Of a stretch of DNA of 41,825 nucleotides, positions 16,195-25,697 are shown piece after piece. The stretch is from Flavobacteriaceae bacterium (lineage in GTDB: Bacteria; Bacteroidota; Bacteroidia; Flavobacteriales; Flavobacteriaceae), in contig PANU01000070.1 in NCBI GenBank assembly GCA_002707745.1, forward strand, positions 1-41,825, written 5' to 3'. Below the pieces are notes generated by a model. The model saw only the letters and a program-made list of their open reading frames with translations, was not told the origin of the DNA and made no database searches. The position numbers and the translations under genes are program-made. Position 1 is the stretch's first letter, and every line of letters begins with the position of its first letter.

Positions 16195-16960
16195 CCGTTG
16201 CTATCTTTTGGGTGAGCGAAATAAATTGAGCAACGCTAAGTTGCTCGGGTCGTTGCCCAAAGATACTATCTTCTTTCAGTTTATCGGAAATATTAAGACT
16301 TTTTAAACTATTGCGAAGGGTTTTTCTGCGCTGCTGAAATCCTGTTTTAACCACCTTAAATAACAATTGTTCATCGCATGGAAGTTCGTAGTCTTTTTTC
16401 CGAATGAGCCTTAATACACCACTGTCTACTTTAGGTGGCGGATTAAAAACACCTGGTTTTACGGTAAAGAGGTATTCGGCATCGTAAAAGGCTTGTGTTA
16501 ATACCGAAAGTATTCCGTAGGTTTTATTTCCTTCTTTTGCGCAAATGCGTTGTGCAACTTCTTTTTGAAACATTCCGGTAAATTCAGGGACTTGATCACG
16601 GTTTTCTATGGCCTTAAAAACAATTTGTGTTGAAATATTATAGGGGAAATTTCCTGTAATGGCATAAGGTTCGTCTCCAAAAATATCGGTGCCATCACTT
16701 TTCAAAAAATCTGCTTCTAAAATCTGAAGGTTCTCGTTGGGGTAGTTGTCTATAAGATAGGTGATGGACTCGCTGTCCAAATCCATGGCGACAATTTCGA
16801 CAGGCTTATCAATTAAATACTTGGTAAGTACACCCATTCCCGGACCAATTTCCAACACATTTTTATAACCTTTTAACGTTAAGGTGTTGGCAATTTTTTG
16901 GGCGATGTTCTCGTCTTTTAAGAAGTGTTGTCCCAGATGTTTTTTTGCTCTAACCGACAT
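16172..16960 (-). CDS. rsmA: 16S rRNA (A1518/A1519) dimethyltransferase
   Basis: 262 residues. SAM-binding motif I is [15 protein letters not shown], and the target-adenine pocket motif is NFPYN (NxxY type). QFISLTQKI near the end belongs to the helical C-terminal domain. Adds four methyl groups to the two adjacent adenines at the 3' end of 16S rRNA during 30S assembly (KsgA). Its ATG overlaps the stop of the DUF4286 gene by one base (TAATG), so the two are coupled, and mgtE follows with overlap. Confidence 0.96.
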   Translation of the reverse strand: MSVRAKKHLGQHFLKDENIAQKIANTLTLKGYKNVLEIGPGMGVLTKYLIDKPVEIVAMDLDSESITYLIDNYPNENLQILEADFLKSDGTDIFGDEPYAITGNFPYNISTQIVFKAIENRDQVPEFTGMFQKEVAQRICAKEGNKTYGILSVLTQAFYDAEYLFTVKPGVFNPPPKVDSGVLRLIRKKDYELPCDEQLLFKVVKTGFQQRRKTLRNSLKSLNISDKLKEDSIFGQRPEQLSVAQFISLTQKIATDAVSTHN

Positions 16961-17286
16961 TAGGAATCAAAATTTACAGCATATTCGTCTATCACTTCTA
17001 GTTCTGTGCGAAAAGCTAACATTTTATCGGCAAAAAGCTTACTACCCTCTTTTCGAAGGCGTTCGGCATCGTTTTTATAGTAATTATCTAAAGCCTCCCG
17101 TGATTTTGCCCGGTATTGAATGGAATACGTAACACCACCCATTTCCTCTTCTACCAAAACTTTGGTGAGCTTGGCTTCGGTAAAGTGTCCTGTAGCCAGT
17201 ACTTGTAGGATGTGTTCTTTAATCCAAACCAGCCATTTGTCATGTACACTTGCGTCAATATTTGCGGTGATGTTATAGATAATCAT
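16960..17286 (-). CDS. DUF4286 family protein
   Basis: 108 residues, small alpha/beta protein. It opens [20 protein letters not shown], and has the [16 protein letters not shown] segment of this Bacteroidota family. Function unknown. The stop overlaps the rsmA start, and this adjacency to rsmA is, as I recall, common in flavobacteria. Confidence 0.88.
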   Translation of the reverse strand: MIIYNITANIDASVHDKWLVWIKEHILQVLATGHFTEAKLTKVLVEEEMGGVTYSIQYRAKSREALDNYYKNDAERLRKEGSKLFADKMLAFRTELEVIDEYAVNFDS

Positions 17287-17363
17287 GGTTCTTTATTGAA
17301 ATTTTTAACGGTAAGTAAAACATCCTCCCTTGTTACCCTTATGCGAGGAGTCTTGAGATTTTT

Positions 17364-19145
17364 TTATTCTATATCGTCTCCACGAAGCATTCTAAAGCGT
17401 TTTCGGGCTTCGATAAAGTAAATACTGTCGGCAAAATTATAGATAATTTGTTCGTAGTATTCTTTTGCCTTTTCGGGGAGTTCAAGTTTGTTTTCGTACA
17501 GTTTTGCCAGATGGAAGTAAGCGTCATCTGCAAGAATGTCTTCTTTGTAAAATTCTATAAGTTTTAGGTAACTTGCTTCAGCTTTATTGTAGGCACCTGT
17601 TTTTTCATAAATTTTACCTTGTTTTAGCAGTACTTCGTCTTCAATTTTTTCTCCTTTATGGTTTTCTAAAATTTCAGCTAAAACAATAATAGCTTGTTGA
17701 TCTTTATTTTGAAGGGACAGCAGCTCGGCAGTTGCAAATTTCTTTAAGGCTGTTTGTGTGGAATCTTCCAGGGAGTTATCACGAATCATTAAACTAAGTT
17801 GCATGGCATCATTGGCAATAAGTTGCGAAGCCGATTTTTTTAAAACATCCAATTGTACTTGCGACCACTCAAAATCTCCTTTGTAATAACTGGTTTGTGC
17901 TACTTTAAAACGCGCTTCCTGTGCCAGAACGTCGCTTTGAATTTTTTTCTGAATTTGAGAATAATAAATGAGCGCCTGGTTAAATTGCTCACTAAATACC
18001 AAAATATCTGCCAGTTCCATCTTTACACGGGCTTCCTGATAGCTGGTCATAGTGGCTTTTGCCAATTGCTTCAAATTTGAAATTGCCTCGTCTTTTTTGC
18101 CCATATCGAAGGCTAAAAAGTGGTTGTAATCTATTTGCAACATATAGGTTTGTGCATCTCTTCCATAGGTGTCTAATAATGTTTCAAATTCCTGAACAAC
18201 TGTTGGATATTCCTTTTTGGATGCTGTTTTTAGCTTAATTTTCATTAAATACTGATAGTTGCGTAACTTTTCTTCCGGGGTTGCACTATTTTCTATGGCG
18301 TAGTTAAAAGCAGTTTCTGCACTTTCAAAATCGTCGTCATTTAAGGCAATAAAACCAAGATCTACAATGCCCGATAAATCCTCTCCATCCCGCTTGTAAA
18401 TAGCTTTTTCCTGAATAAATGCTTTTTTGTACTCTTTTTGTTGAATAAAAAGCCAGCTTAGCAGCTCGTTGTACATTACATCTGGATTTTCCTGAAGCCT
18501 TTTCAGCAATGTTTTGCGTAAAATATTATTTGCTTCGTTAGTGATGTCTTCGGTTACGTACATACTAAAATTACGTTGGGCAACACTACGGTATGACGGA
18601 TTGCTTTGTATTAAATTTAAATAGGTTTCAAACATTTTCTCCAGCTTTCCCTGCTCTCCATAAATCCGGGCTAATTGCGGATTAAAATTGAGGTTGGGAT
18701 CCATTTTCATGGCAGATTCATAGGTGGTTGCTGCTTCATCCAATAGGCTGTAGCCTTCAAAAGTTTTTCCTATGTAGTATGCGTAATTAGGCTTTTGTTG
18801 TATGGATTGAAGGGCGTTTTGGTTTGCTTGAGATGCCAGTGAATCTTTGTTTTGAAGGGAATAATTATGGCCTAAATCTACGTATAGCTGTGGGAATCTA
18901 TTTCTGGAATTAAGTTGCTCTGTTAAAAGCGCTTCAGCTTCAGAAAACTGTTCTAGTTGCTGATGAACTTTTACTGTTTCTAAAATATAATCCAGCCTGC
19001 CTGGATTGCTTTTTACTAGTTTTTGATAAATAGAAAGGGCTTTTTCATATTCACCCTGCTCAAAATAATTTTTGGCCAATGCTTCACTTTGGGCAAAGCT
19101 ATTTGCTGAAAAACAAAGGAGCAAAATAAATACAAAAGTGCGCAT
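17364..19145 (-). CDS. Secreted TPR-repeat protein
   Basis: About 593 residues. A signal peptide (MRTFVFILLLCFSANSFAQ) is followed by degenerate tetratricopeptide repeats throughout, clear ones being YFEQGEYEKALSIYQKL and YEKTGAYNKAEASYLKLIEF. It is exported, probably periplasmic, and likely a scaffold. The last repeats resemble outer-membrane assembly or gliding/secretion accessory TPR proteins, but no partner is in view. The start was moved 15 bases inward, to the ATG at 19145, because the longer frame begins inside the -7 element. Confidence 0.87.
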   Translation of the reverse strand: MRTFVFILLLCFSANSFAQSEALAKNYFEQGEYEKALSIYQKLVKSNPGRLDYILETVKVHQQLEQFSEAEALLTEQLNSRNRFPQLYVDLGHNYSLQNKDSLASQANQNALQSIQQKPNYAYYIGKTFEGYSLLDEAATTYESAMKMDPNLNFNPQLARIYGEQGKLEKMFETYLNLIQSNPSYRSVAQRNFSMYVTEDITNEANNILRKTLLKRLQENPDVMYNELLSWLFIQQKEYKKAFIQEKAIYKRDGEDLSGIVDLGFIALNDDDFESAETAFNYAIENSATPEEKLRNYQYLMKIKLKTASKKEYPTVVQEFETLLDTYGRDAQTYMLQIDYNHFLAFDMGKKDEAISNLKQLAKATMTSYQEARVKMELADILVFSEQFNQALIYYSQIQKKIQSDVLAQEARFKVAQTSYYKGDFEWSQVQLDVLKKSASQLIANDAMQLSLMIRDNSLEDSTQTALKKFATAELLSLQNKDQQAIIVLAEILENHKGEKIEDEVLLKQGKIYEKTGAYNKAEASYLKLIEFYKEDILADDAYFHLAKLYENKLELPEKAKEYYEQIIYNFADSIYFIEARKRFRMLRGDDIE

Positions 19146-19157
19146 AGGGTAAAGATA

Positions 19158-19165
19158 CAAATTTA
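19158..19165 (-). promoter_or_regulatory. -7 promoter element (TAAATTTG)
   Basis: A perfect TAnnTTTG on the minus strand, 12 bases before the ATG of the TPR gene. It sets the start of that gene. Confidence 0.55.
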
Positions 19166-19280
19166 GGCGAGAGGTTTTAGGTACAAAGGGTTAGATAAAT
19201 TTTACAATAAGCTATACAACTATTGCGCCAAATCTCGTGTAATTCGTTACCTCTTCCTGGACCTTGTTTTAAGACGATTG

Positions 19281-20552
19281 TTATTCAATCATAGTAAACC
19301 CGCAATAAGGTACTAACACTTCCGGAATTTTTATGCCGTTTTCGGTTTGGTAATTCTCCAGGATTCCTGCCAAAACGCGTGGTAATGCTAAAGCACTTCC
19401 GTTTAAGGTGTGCACTAATTTATTTTTACCGTCTGTGTCCTTAAAGCGCAATTTTAATCGGTTTGCCTGAAATGTTTCAAAATTAGACACCGAAGAAATT
19501 TCCAGCCATCGATCCTGAGCGGTGCTAAACACTTCAAAATCGTAAGTCATGGCTGCCGTGAATCCTAAATCCCCACCACATAAGCGTAAAATTCTGTAGG
19601 GTAATTTTAAGTCGCGTAAAATATTTTTTACGTGGTCTACCATGCCGTCTAAAGCTTTATAGCTATGGTCGGGATGTTCTACGCGTACAATTTCTACTTT
19701 ATCAAATTGGTGCAGACGATTTAAACCACGTACGTGAGCGCCATAACTCCCGGCTTCCCTACGGAAACATGGGGTGTATCCTGTGCATGCTATTGGCAAA
19801 CTGGTATGAGAAAACAGATCGCCTCTAAATAAATTTGTTACAGGCACCTCGGCGGTAGGGATTAAATATAAATCGTCACCCGTTACGTGGTACATTTGTC
19901 CTTCTTTATCCGGCAATTGTCCTGTCCCGCGGGCAGAGTCTTCGTTAACTAATAGTGGTACCTGGTATTCAGTATAGCCAGCCTCTATATTCTTGTCTAA
20001 GAAATAGCTTATTAAAGCCCGCTGTAGCCTAGCTCCTTTTCCTTTGTAAACAGGGAAACCTGCACCTGTTACTTTTACCCCGAGTTCAAAATCTATAAGG
20101 TCGTATTTTTTTGCCAATTCCCAGTGAGGTAATGCTTGCTTGTTGAGTTTTGGGATATCCCCTTCGGTAAATACGGTTTCGTTGTCATTTTCATCGGTAC
20201 CTGCAGGGACAAGTTCGTTGGGAATATTAGGCAGGGTATACAGAAGGTTGTCAAGCGTTTCTACAGCTGTATGTAGCTCTTCCTGTAGTTGTTTTGACGT
20301 ATCTTTTAATTGGCTTGTTTTTTCTTTTAGCAAATTGGCTTTTTGCGTTTCTCCATTTTGAAACAGTTTTCCAATTTCTTTAGAAAAAGTATTGCTTTGT
20401 GCAAGAGTTTCGTCTAAGGTGGTCTGTGTGGCACGACGTTTTTCATCTGCTTCCAGAATTGCATGAATGTCTGCCGAAACATCTAACCCTCTTTTTTTCA
20501 GGGCTTTAATATAGGCTTCTTTGTTTGCGCGTATGTCGTGTACTTGTAACAT
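19281..20552 (-). CDS. serS: Serine--tRNA ligase
   Basis: 423 residues, class II aminoacyl-tRNA synthetase. The N-terminal long coiled-coil arm (about 30-105) grips the tRNA. Motif 2 holds PCFRREAGSYGAHVRGLNRL, with motif 3 at NGSALALPRVLAGILENYQ. It charges tRNA-Ser in the cytoplasm. The ATG at 20552 (MLQVHDIRANKEAY) fits the family; a longer frame starts inside the promoter. Confidence 0.97.
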   Translation of the reverse strand: MLQVHDIRANKEAYIKALKKRGLDVSADIHAILEADEKRRATQTTLDETLAQSNTFSKEIGKLFQNGETQKANLLKEKTSQLKDTSKQLQEELHTAVETLDNLLYTLPNIPNELVPAGTDENDNETVFTEGDIPKLNKQALPHWELAKKYDLIDFELGVKVTGAGFPVYKGKGARLQRALISYFLDKNIEAGYTEYQVPLLVNEDSARGTGQLPDKEGQMYHVTGDDLYLIPTAEVPVTNLFRGDLFSHTSLPIACTGYTPCFRREAGSYGAHVRGLNRLHQFDKVEIVRVEHPDHSYKALDGMVDHVKNILRDLKLPYRILRLCGGDLGFTAAMTYDFEVFSTAQDRWLEISSVSNFETFQANRLKLRFKDTDGKNKLVHTLNGSALALPRVLAGILENYQTENGIKIPEVLVPYCGFTMIE

Positions 20553-20606
20553 TTTCTTTGAAAATTTTAGAGATACCATTGCTAAAGCTAATGGCTTATG
20601 AAGCGG

Positions 20607-20614
20607 CAAAGTTA
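20607..20614 (-). promoter_or_regulatory. -7 promoter element (TAACTTTG)
   Basis: A perfect TAnnTTTG on the minus strand, 54 bases before the serS ATG, giving a leader of about 45 bases. It overlaps the TTG that would extend serS. Confidence 0.55.
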
Positions 20615-20640
20615 GCGAAAATGTAGGTTTTGGGAAGTAA

Positions 20641-21987
20641 TTAGTTTTCTTCTTTTTTTATTGGCTTCATGTGGTAATCTGCCGGTGAAGGCTCCAGCCA
20701 GTTGTGGTGTTTAAAGGGGTGCCATTCCTGGGAAGCTATGTCTACATCTGGCTTTATAAATTGATGGTACTCGCCACCGTTGATTTTTAATTTTACATCC
20801 ATAAAAACCTGTACGTTTTTACCTTCTTTAGCTTCTGCTTTTTTAATTTCTTTAGCAAGACGCCAGAGCATGTCGGGTTTACTTTTTGAAGAGCGTTGTT
20901 GTTTTTTACTCAATAATTTACGATAGTTGTATGTTTTTTTCTCTGTACTGCCTTCTTCCTTGGTGTACACAACTAACCGGGAGCTTTTACTACGCAGCAT
21001 CATGCGCCAACTTAGGCGGTGACCTTCTTCTGTCCAAAGCACGTCGTCCTGAAACGCCCAATGACGAAGTGGTAAACCAATTTGAATTATAAAGTAAATA
21101 GAAAACACACCCACCAGTACGGGTTTGTAGTCAGGGACTTTTATTTCGCCTAAGGTATATAGCTCCTTTTTTGGAAGGAAACGTTTCTGTAAAGTTTCCG
21201 AAGAAAAAAAGAACAATGCAAATGCGATACTCATATACGGGAAGATTCCAATTTGAAACACAATTGAATTGAATAAATGGAAAAATACTGAAATAATAAA
21301 ACCGATGAGTCTGGTTCGTTTCCAGAGCATTAGCGGCACAATAAGCAAGTCGAAAAATATGCCTACATAGGCAATACTCCAGTGCACCCAGTTTAATTGT
21401 AAAAATGAACCAATGAGCCAGTAATCGCTCTTTCCTCTCATAAATAAAGCAGTTGTTGTGCCGTCCAGCCAATCCGGATATAATTTCGCTATTGAAGCAA
21501 AAGTATAGACAATCCATACCTGAAAAATTACCACCAAATATGTCCAGCGTGGGGCGGAGGGGGATTTAACTGAAGGGTTTATTTTTGCATCCAAAGAAAA
21601 CCATCTGTTGGCAGGTAATAAAACCATCATCCAGCACAGAAGCATCATTAAATAATAATGGTTGTTATACGATGTTTTTTGCATTAAATACACGCATGTC
21701 CACATAAGCGCATAGCACGCCATACTAAAGCGGTATTTGTACCCCAGCATTACCAATATTCCAAAAATACCCATTAGTATAAAATAATAATACATACCAT
21801 CTCCTGGCAGGGGTTGCAGGAAATCGAATCCGATAAAGTTGAATGTAAAATCTGGCTCAATAAGTGTTCTTCGCAACCATCCGGTTGCAATAGCGCCAAA
21901 AGCTTCTATGGCAATTAAAGCACCAAATACTACTCGCCAAAGTACCAGTCCTGTGTTGTCTATATGTTTAAAAAGGAATTTATTCAT
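20641..21987 (-). CDS. HTTM / vitamin K-dependent gamma-carboxylase-like membrane protein
   Basis: 448 residues. The N-terminal 300 residues hold about eight membrane helices with features of the HTTM (horizontally transferred transmembrane) family: LVLWRVVFGALIAIE at the start, SYNNHYYLMMLLCWMM, and WIVYTFASIAKLYPDWLDG. A soluble domain of about 140 residues follows, with many basic residues, and a His- and Trp-rich end. Bacterial relatives of the animal gamma-glutamyl carboxylase have unclear substrates. It lies between serS and ribF, with no obvious partner. Confidence 0.85.
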   Translation of the reverse strand: MNKFLFKHIDNTGLVLWRVVFGALIAIEAFGAIATGWLRRTLIEPDFTFNFIGFDFLQPLPGDGMYYYFILMGIFGILVMLGYKYRFSMACYALMWTCVYLMQKTSYNNHYYLMMLLCWMMVLLPANRWFSLDAKINPSVKSPSAPRWTYLVVIFQVWIVYTFASIAKLYPDWLDGTTTALFMRGKSDYWLIGSFLQLNWVHWSIAYVGIFFDLLIVPLMLWKRTRLIGFIISVFFHLFNSIVFQIGIFPYMSIAFALFFFSSETLQKRFLPKKELYTLGEIKVPDYKPVLVGVFSIYFIIQIGLPLRHWAFQDDVLWTEEGHRLSWRMMLRSKSSRLVVYTKEEGSTEKKTYNYRKLLSKKQQRSSKSKPDMLWRLAKEIKKAEAKEGKNVQVFMDVKLKINGGEYHQFIKPDVDIASQEWHPFKHHNWLEPSPADYHMKPIKKEEN

Positions 21988-22029
21988 TAAATTTTAGCGT
22001 CTGTGTAAAAATGTCAGAAAATAAAGGCT

Positions 22030-22965
22030 TTAATTATTCAAATTAACAATAAAATTACGTGCAATTTTCTCATCGCTTTGAATAGCTTCTTTTAACTTCT
22101 CCACTGTTTCAAAAGTTTTTTCATTTCGTATAAACTTTAGAAATTCCAGTTGCAGGGATTGATTGTATAGGTTTGCATTGGTATCCAGGAAAAATGTTTC
22201 AATGGTTCTTGACTTTCCGCCCACTGTTGGGTTGGTTCCTATGCTGGTAATGCCGTGTTTTACGGTGCCTTTTATTTCAGCTTGCGTAATGTAAACACCG
22301 TTTTTTGGGATAAGTTTGTAGCTTTCGGAGGGTTGGAGGTTGGCAGTGGGGTAGTTCCACGTGGCGCCAATTCCCTTTCCTTGTACCACGGTTCCAGTAA
22401 TCATATACGGGTAGCCTAAATATTTATTGGCTGTAGTTATATCACCTTCCTGAAGTGCGGCTCTAATTTTGGTAGAACTTACGGCTACGTCGTCCAACTC
22501 CTGTACACTTATTTCTTCTACTTCAAAACCATAGGTAATGCCCATTTCCTTTAAATCTGTAATAGTAGCCGTACGATTGCGCCCAAAACGGTGATCATAA
22601 CCAATAATTATTTTTTTAGCGTGCAATCTGTTTACTAGTAAATCCCGCACATATTCTACGGCGGTCATCCTTGAAAACTGATGTGTAAATGGGTGAATGA
22701 CCAAATGATCTAGGCCGGTTTTTTCCAGAAGCGCTTTTTTTTCTGAAAGGGTGTTTAGCATTTGTATGGTGGTATCTTTTTGAAGCACCATTCGTGGATG
22801 TGGGAAAAAGGTTAGTAATACCGATTCCAGTCTTTCTTTTTCTGCTGAAGAGACCAGTCGTTTTAAAATGGCGCGGTGTCCAACATGGACGCCGTCAAAC
22901 GTACCAATGGTAATAACCGAAGGGTTTGTGTTGTTGTATGCTGAAGCGGGACGGTGTTCTTGCAT
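22030..22965 (-). CDS. ribF: Bifunctional riboflavin kinase / FAD synthetase
   Basis: 311 residues. The N-terminal adenylyltransferase has VITIGTFDGVHVGHRAIL (HxGH) and IIIGYDHRFGRNRTATI, and the C-terminal flavokinase has GKGIGATWNYPTANLQP. It makes FMN from riboflavin and FAD from FMN. Its ATG directly follows the pth stop with no gap, so the two are translated together. Confidence 0.96.
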   Translation of the reverse strand: MQEHRPASAYNNTNPSVITIGTFDGVHVGHRAILKRLVSSAEKERLESVLLTFFPHPRMVLQKDTTIQMLNTLSEKKALLEKTGLDHLVIHPFTHQFSRMTAVEYVRDLLVNRLHAKKIIIGYDHRFGRNRTATITDLKEMGITYGFEVEEISVQELDDVAVSSTKIRAALQEGDITTANKYLGYPYMITGTVVQGKGIGATWNYPTANLQPSESYKLIPKNGVYITQAEIKGTVKHGITSIGTNPTVGGKSRTIETFFLDTNANLYNQSLQLEFLKFIRNEKTFETVEKLKEAIQSDEKIARNFIVNLNN

Positions 22966-23610
22966 TTAGGTTCCGTTATAAGTGTTCATGGTATTGGTAA
23001 CGCCTGCCAGCCCAAAAGATTCTATTATTTCTACACCTTTTTTGAGTCGTTCAGGTAATTTTTTATCCTCCTCTTCGGTCCATTCTCCCAGTACATAATC
23101 TACTTGTCGTCCTTTGCTAAAAGCATCACTAATACCAAATCTAAACCTTGGGTATTTTGTGGTTTGCAACATATGCTGAATATCTTTAAGTCCATTGTGC
23201 CCACCGTCACTCCCTTTTGTTTTTACGCGAAGGGTGCCAAAAGGCAGGTTAAGATCATCTGTTACAACCAATAGGTTTTCCAGAGGAATTTTTTCCTGCT
23301 CCATCCAGTATTTTACAGCTTTGCCACTTAAGTTCATATATGTGCTGGGTTTTAATAATAAAAAGTTGCGTCCTTTCTTTTTATGTATGGTAATGTCGCC
23401 CAATTTTGCTGTTTCCCAGGTAAGGTTGTTTTCTTCAGCTAAAAAATCCAGGATTTTAAAACCAATGTTGTGACGGGTATTGTGGTATTTTGGACCAATG
23501 TTACCAAGGCCGGCTATTAAAAATTTTTTCATAGGGTCTTCTCCTTCCAAAAGGGAAGTTCTTGCATTTACGGGTTCGCTTAGAAATAATTTCCGCAGAA
23601 AAGAAATCAT
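22966..23610 (-). CDS. pth: Peptidyl-tRNA hydrolase
   Basis: Frees tRNA from stalled peptidyl-tRNA. The core begins MKKFLIAGLGNIGPKYHNTR, with the catalytic His in NTRHNIG, followed by KPSTYMNLSGKA and DLNLPFGTLRVK and GGHNGLK. A 25-residue extension precedes the core, starting MISFLRKLF; N-terminal extensions of this kind are, as I recall, common in flavobacterial Pth. The ATG at 23610 was chosen over one at 23646, which lies in a terminator stem; the core ATG at about 23532 is also possible. Confidence 0.93.
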   Translation of the reverse strand: MISFLRKLFLSEPVNARTSLLEGEDPMKKFLIAGLGNIGPKYHNTRHNIGFKILDFLAEENNLTWETAKLGDITIHKKKGRNFLLLKPSTYMNLSGKAVKYWMEQEKIPLENLLVVTDDLNLPFGTLRVKTKGSDGGHNGLKDIQHMLQTTKYPRFRFGISDAFSKGRQVDYVLGEWTEEEDKKLPERLKKGVEIIESFGLAGVTNTMNTYNGT

Positions 23611-23636
23611 ATATAGTATTAACTTCCGTAAAAATA

Positions 23637-23669
23637 AAAAAAGCATCCCGAATAAAGGGGATGCTTTTT
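23637..23669 (-). terminator. Bidirectional Rho-independent terminator
   Basis: AAAAAGCATCCC paired with GGGATGCTTTTT around an eight-base loop, flanked by A and T runs. It ends rplY transcription on the minus strand, ahead of pth. Confidence 0.85.
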
Positions 23670-23691
23670 AACTATTCAATGACAACGGGTA

Positions 23692-24348
23692 TTATTCTTT
23701 AACCGCTGCTTCATCGTTAACTTCAGTAGCTGGTACTTCATCTGCAGCAACTTCTCCATCTTCTCCTTCTTCGTCTTCATCATCAACTTCGTCAACAATT
23801 GCGGTACGGGAAGTTCTTACCTGGCAGATAGTTCTGCTTTCTTCGTGCATGATCTTGTAGTCATCACTTAAAATAGATGCTACTGTTCTAATATCACCAA
23901 TCTTCATTTCGGTAATATCTATTTCTAGAAAATCTGGTAAATTTTCTGGTATTGCTTTTACACGTAATTTACGGTTAACAATACGTAATACACCACCGTT
24001 TCTAACTCCACGAGAGTTACCTACAATGCGTACCGGGATTTCCATCATCACCTCTTTATCGTCGAAGATTTGGAAGAAATCTATGTGTAAGATACGATCG
24101 GTCACTGGGTGAAATTGAATATCCTGCAGGATACATTTCACTTCTTTTCCGTCGCCTAGGTCAACCACAACTGTATGCACGTCCGGCGTGTATATCAGTT
24201 TGCTGAAGGCCAATTCATCTGCTGAAAAGTGAATAGGCTCATCTCCTCCGTATACTACGCAAGGTACCTTTCCAGCATTACGTAGGGTTCTGGTAGCTAC
24301 CTTACCCACGCTTTCTCTTTTAGATCCGTTAATTGTAATTGATTTCAT
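23692..24348 (-). CDS. rplY: 50S ribosomal protein L25 (long, CTC/TL5-type)
   Basis: 218 residues, binds 5S rRNA. The N-terminal barrel opens [18 protein letters not shown] and holds [18 protein letters not shown], then the second CTC domain (about 95-185) and a strongly acidic tail ([17 protein letters not shown]). The tail is common in Bacteroidota L25. Preceded by a leader of about 60 bases that ends in a hairpin touching the start. Confidence 0.95.
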   Translation of the reverse strand: MKSITINGSKRESVGKVATRTLRNAGKVPCVVYGGDEPIHFSADELAFSKLIYTPDVHTVVVDLGDGKEVKCILQDIQFHPVTDRILHIDFFQIFDDKEVMMEIPVRIVGNSRGVRNGGVLRIVNRKLRVKAIPENLPDFLEIDITEMKIGDIRTVASILSDDYKIMHEESRTICQVRTSRTAIVDEVDDEDEEGEDGEVAADEVPATEVNDEAAVKE

Positions 24349-24421
24349 ACTAATGCCCGCAATGGCGGGTTTCTTTTTAAGTTAAAAATATAATTTCCTC
24401 ATTTTGAGGGGTGCAAATGTA
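24349..24421 (-). promoter_or_regulatory. rplY promoter and hairpin leader
   Basis: On the minus strand TACATTTG (24414-24421) is a perfect -7 element. The leader then carries a small hairpin (CCTCAAAATGAGG) and a second one, CCCGC/GCGGG with loop CATT (24356-24369), which ends seven bases before the ATG. The A-rich run before the second stem matches the arrangement before aspartate kinase. A ribosomal-protein leader could serve autoregulation. The remaining gap up to 24602 is AT-rich and shows no gene. Confidence 0.45.
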
Positions 24422-24602
24422 AAACAAATGATGAAAATAAAAAAGGGCTTCATTACAATTTTACTCCGGCGTTGTAAAACTACTCAGGCCCATTGTATAG
24501 CAAAGATTAATAAATAAAAGTTTTTTATATTCAGCTTTTTAAAATGACATATAAAGCGGCGGTACCTGGACGGTCCTGAAAGCTTTAGGGATTATATTGA
24601 AG

Positions 24603-25544
24603 CTACATTAAAAACTTAGAGCTAATACTCTTATTTTCGTTTACGCGAAGCATGACATCTGCAAACAAATTAGCACATGATAGTACCCGTAATTTTGGAT
24701 GTGTTTTGTCTTGCGGGATAGAATCTGTTACGATCAATTCTTCAAGTTGAGAATTTTCTAACTTTTCAAAAGCATTTCCAGATAAAATGGGGTGTGTACA
24801 AATGGCACGAACACTTAAAGCTCCGCGCTCCATCATAAGGTCTGCTGCTTTTGTAAGCGTACCTGCAGTGTCCACCATATCGTCTACCAATACTACATTT
24901 TTGCCTTGTACATCCCCAATAAGCTCCATGTGCGAGATAATATTGGCCTTTTCACGTTGCTTGTAGCAAATTACCACATCGCTTTCCAAAGCTTTACTAT
25001 AAGCATAGGCTCTTTTACTACCTCCCATATCTGGAGACGCAATAGTAAGGTTGTCCAGGTTTAAGCTTTTTAAATAGGGTAAAAAGATGGTAGAGGCAAA
25101 GAGGTGGTCTACGGGTTTTTCAAAAAATCCCTGGATCTGGTCTGCATGCAAATCCATAGTGATAATACGGGTAGCACCAGCTGTTTCCAGCATTTTAGCG
25201 ACTAATTTTGCAGCGATTGGCACTCTTGGTTTGTCTTTTCTATCCTGTCTTGCCCAGCCAAAATAAGGAAGTACTGCGGTAATGTGTCTTGCAGAAGCAC
25301 GCTTGGCGGCATCCAGCATTAATAACATTTCCATTAAATGGTCGCTGTTAGGATGGGTAGACCCAATAATAAACACCCGGCTCCCACGAACCGATTCTTC
25401 AAAAGAAGGCTGAAACTCCCCGTCGCTATAGGTTGAGGTAATTACATTTCCAAGGGGTTGGCCATAAGCTTTGGCAATTGATTCAGCTAAGGCTTGCGAT
25501 TGTTTACAGGCAAAAATTTTGGATTGAGGTGTTGGAACAGACAT
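24603..25544 (-). CDS. prs: Ribose-phosphate pyrophosphokinase
   Basis: Makes PRPP from ribose-5-phosphate and ATP for nucleotide, His and Trp synthesis. 313 residues, class I length. The ATP and Mg signature is ITMDLHADQIQGFFEKPVDH; the flexible loop contains YFGWARQDRKDKPRVPI; the PRPP loop is VVLVDDMVDTAGTL. The start is an ATG with a promoter about 20 bases before. Transcribed toward rplY, which has its own promoter. A 254-bp gap between the two holds no recognisable gene. Confidence 0.97.
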   Translation of the reverse strand: MSVPTPQSKIFACKQSQALAESIAKAYGQPLGNVITSTYSDGEFQPSFEESVRGSRVFIIGSTHPNSDHLMEMLLMLDAAKRASARHITAVLPYFGWARQDRKDKPRVPIAAKLVAKMLETAGATRIITMDLHADQIQGFFEKPVDHLFASTIFLPYLKSLNLDNLTIASPDMGGSKRAYAYSKALESDVVICYKQREKANIISHMELIGDVQGKNVVLVDDMVDTAGTLTKAADLMMERGALSVRAICTHPILSGNAFEKLENSQLEELIVTDSIPQDKTHPKLRVLSCANLFADVMLRVNENKSISSKFLM

Positions 25545-25565
25545 GGTTGGATTATTAATGAGCTA

Positions 25566-25573
25566 CAAAAATA
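25566..25573 (-). promoter_or_regulatory. -7 promoter element (TATTTTTG)
   Basis: A perfect TAnnTTTG on the minus strand, 21 bases before the prs ATG. Confidence 0.5.
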
Positions 25574-25677
25574 AAGAATACAACAATGCATCCTAAAATA
25601 GTAATGAACATTTTGTCACCAAAAGTGAAGTTTTGTCAATTTCATTTAAAAATAAGATAAGAGTTTAAGGAATTTGT

Positions 25678-25685
25678 TATTTTTG
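25678..25685 (+). promoter_or_regulatory. -7 promoter element of the tRNA-Leu locus (TATTTTTG)
   Basis: A perfect TAnnTTTG 12 bases before the first base of the tRNA-Leu remnant. It was presumably the promoter of the original tRNA and is now the only visible promoter for the intact tRNA-Leu 100 bases further on. Confidence 0.5.
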
Positions 25686-25697
25686 CAGTTCCAATAG

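Noticed and set aside
23611-23646. Upstream ATG of pth at 23646
   Set aside because: It lies inside the stem of the rplY terminator and would give a Leu-rich extension unlike the family.
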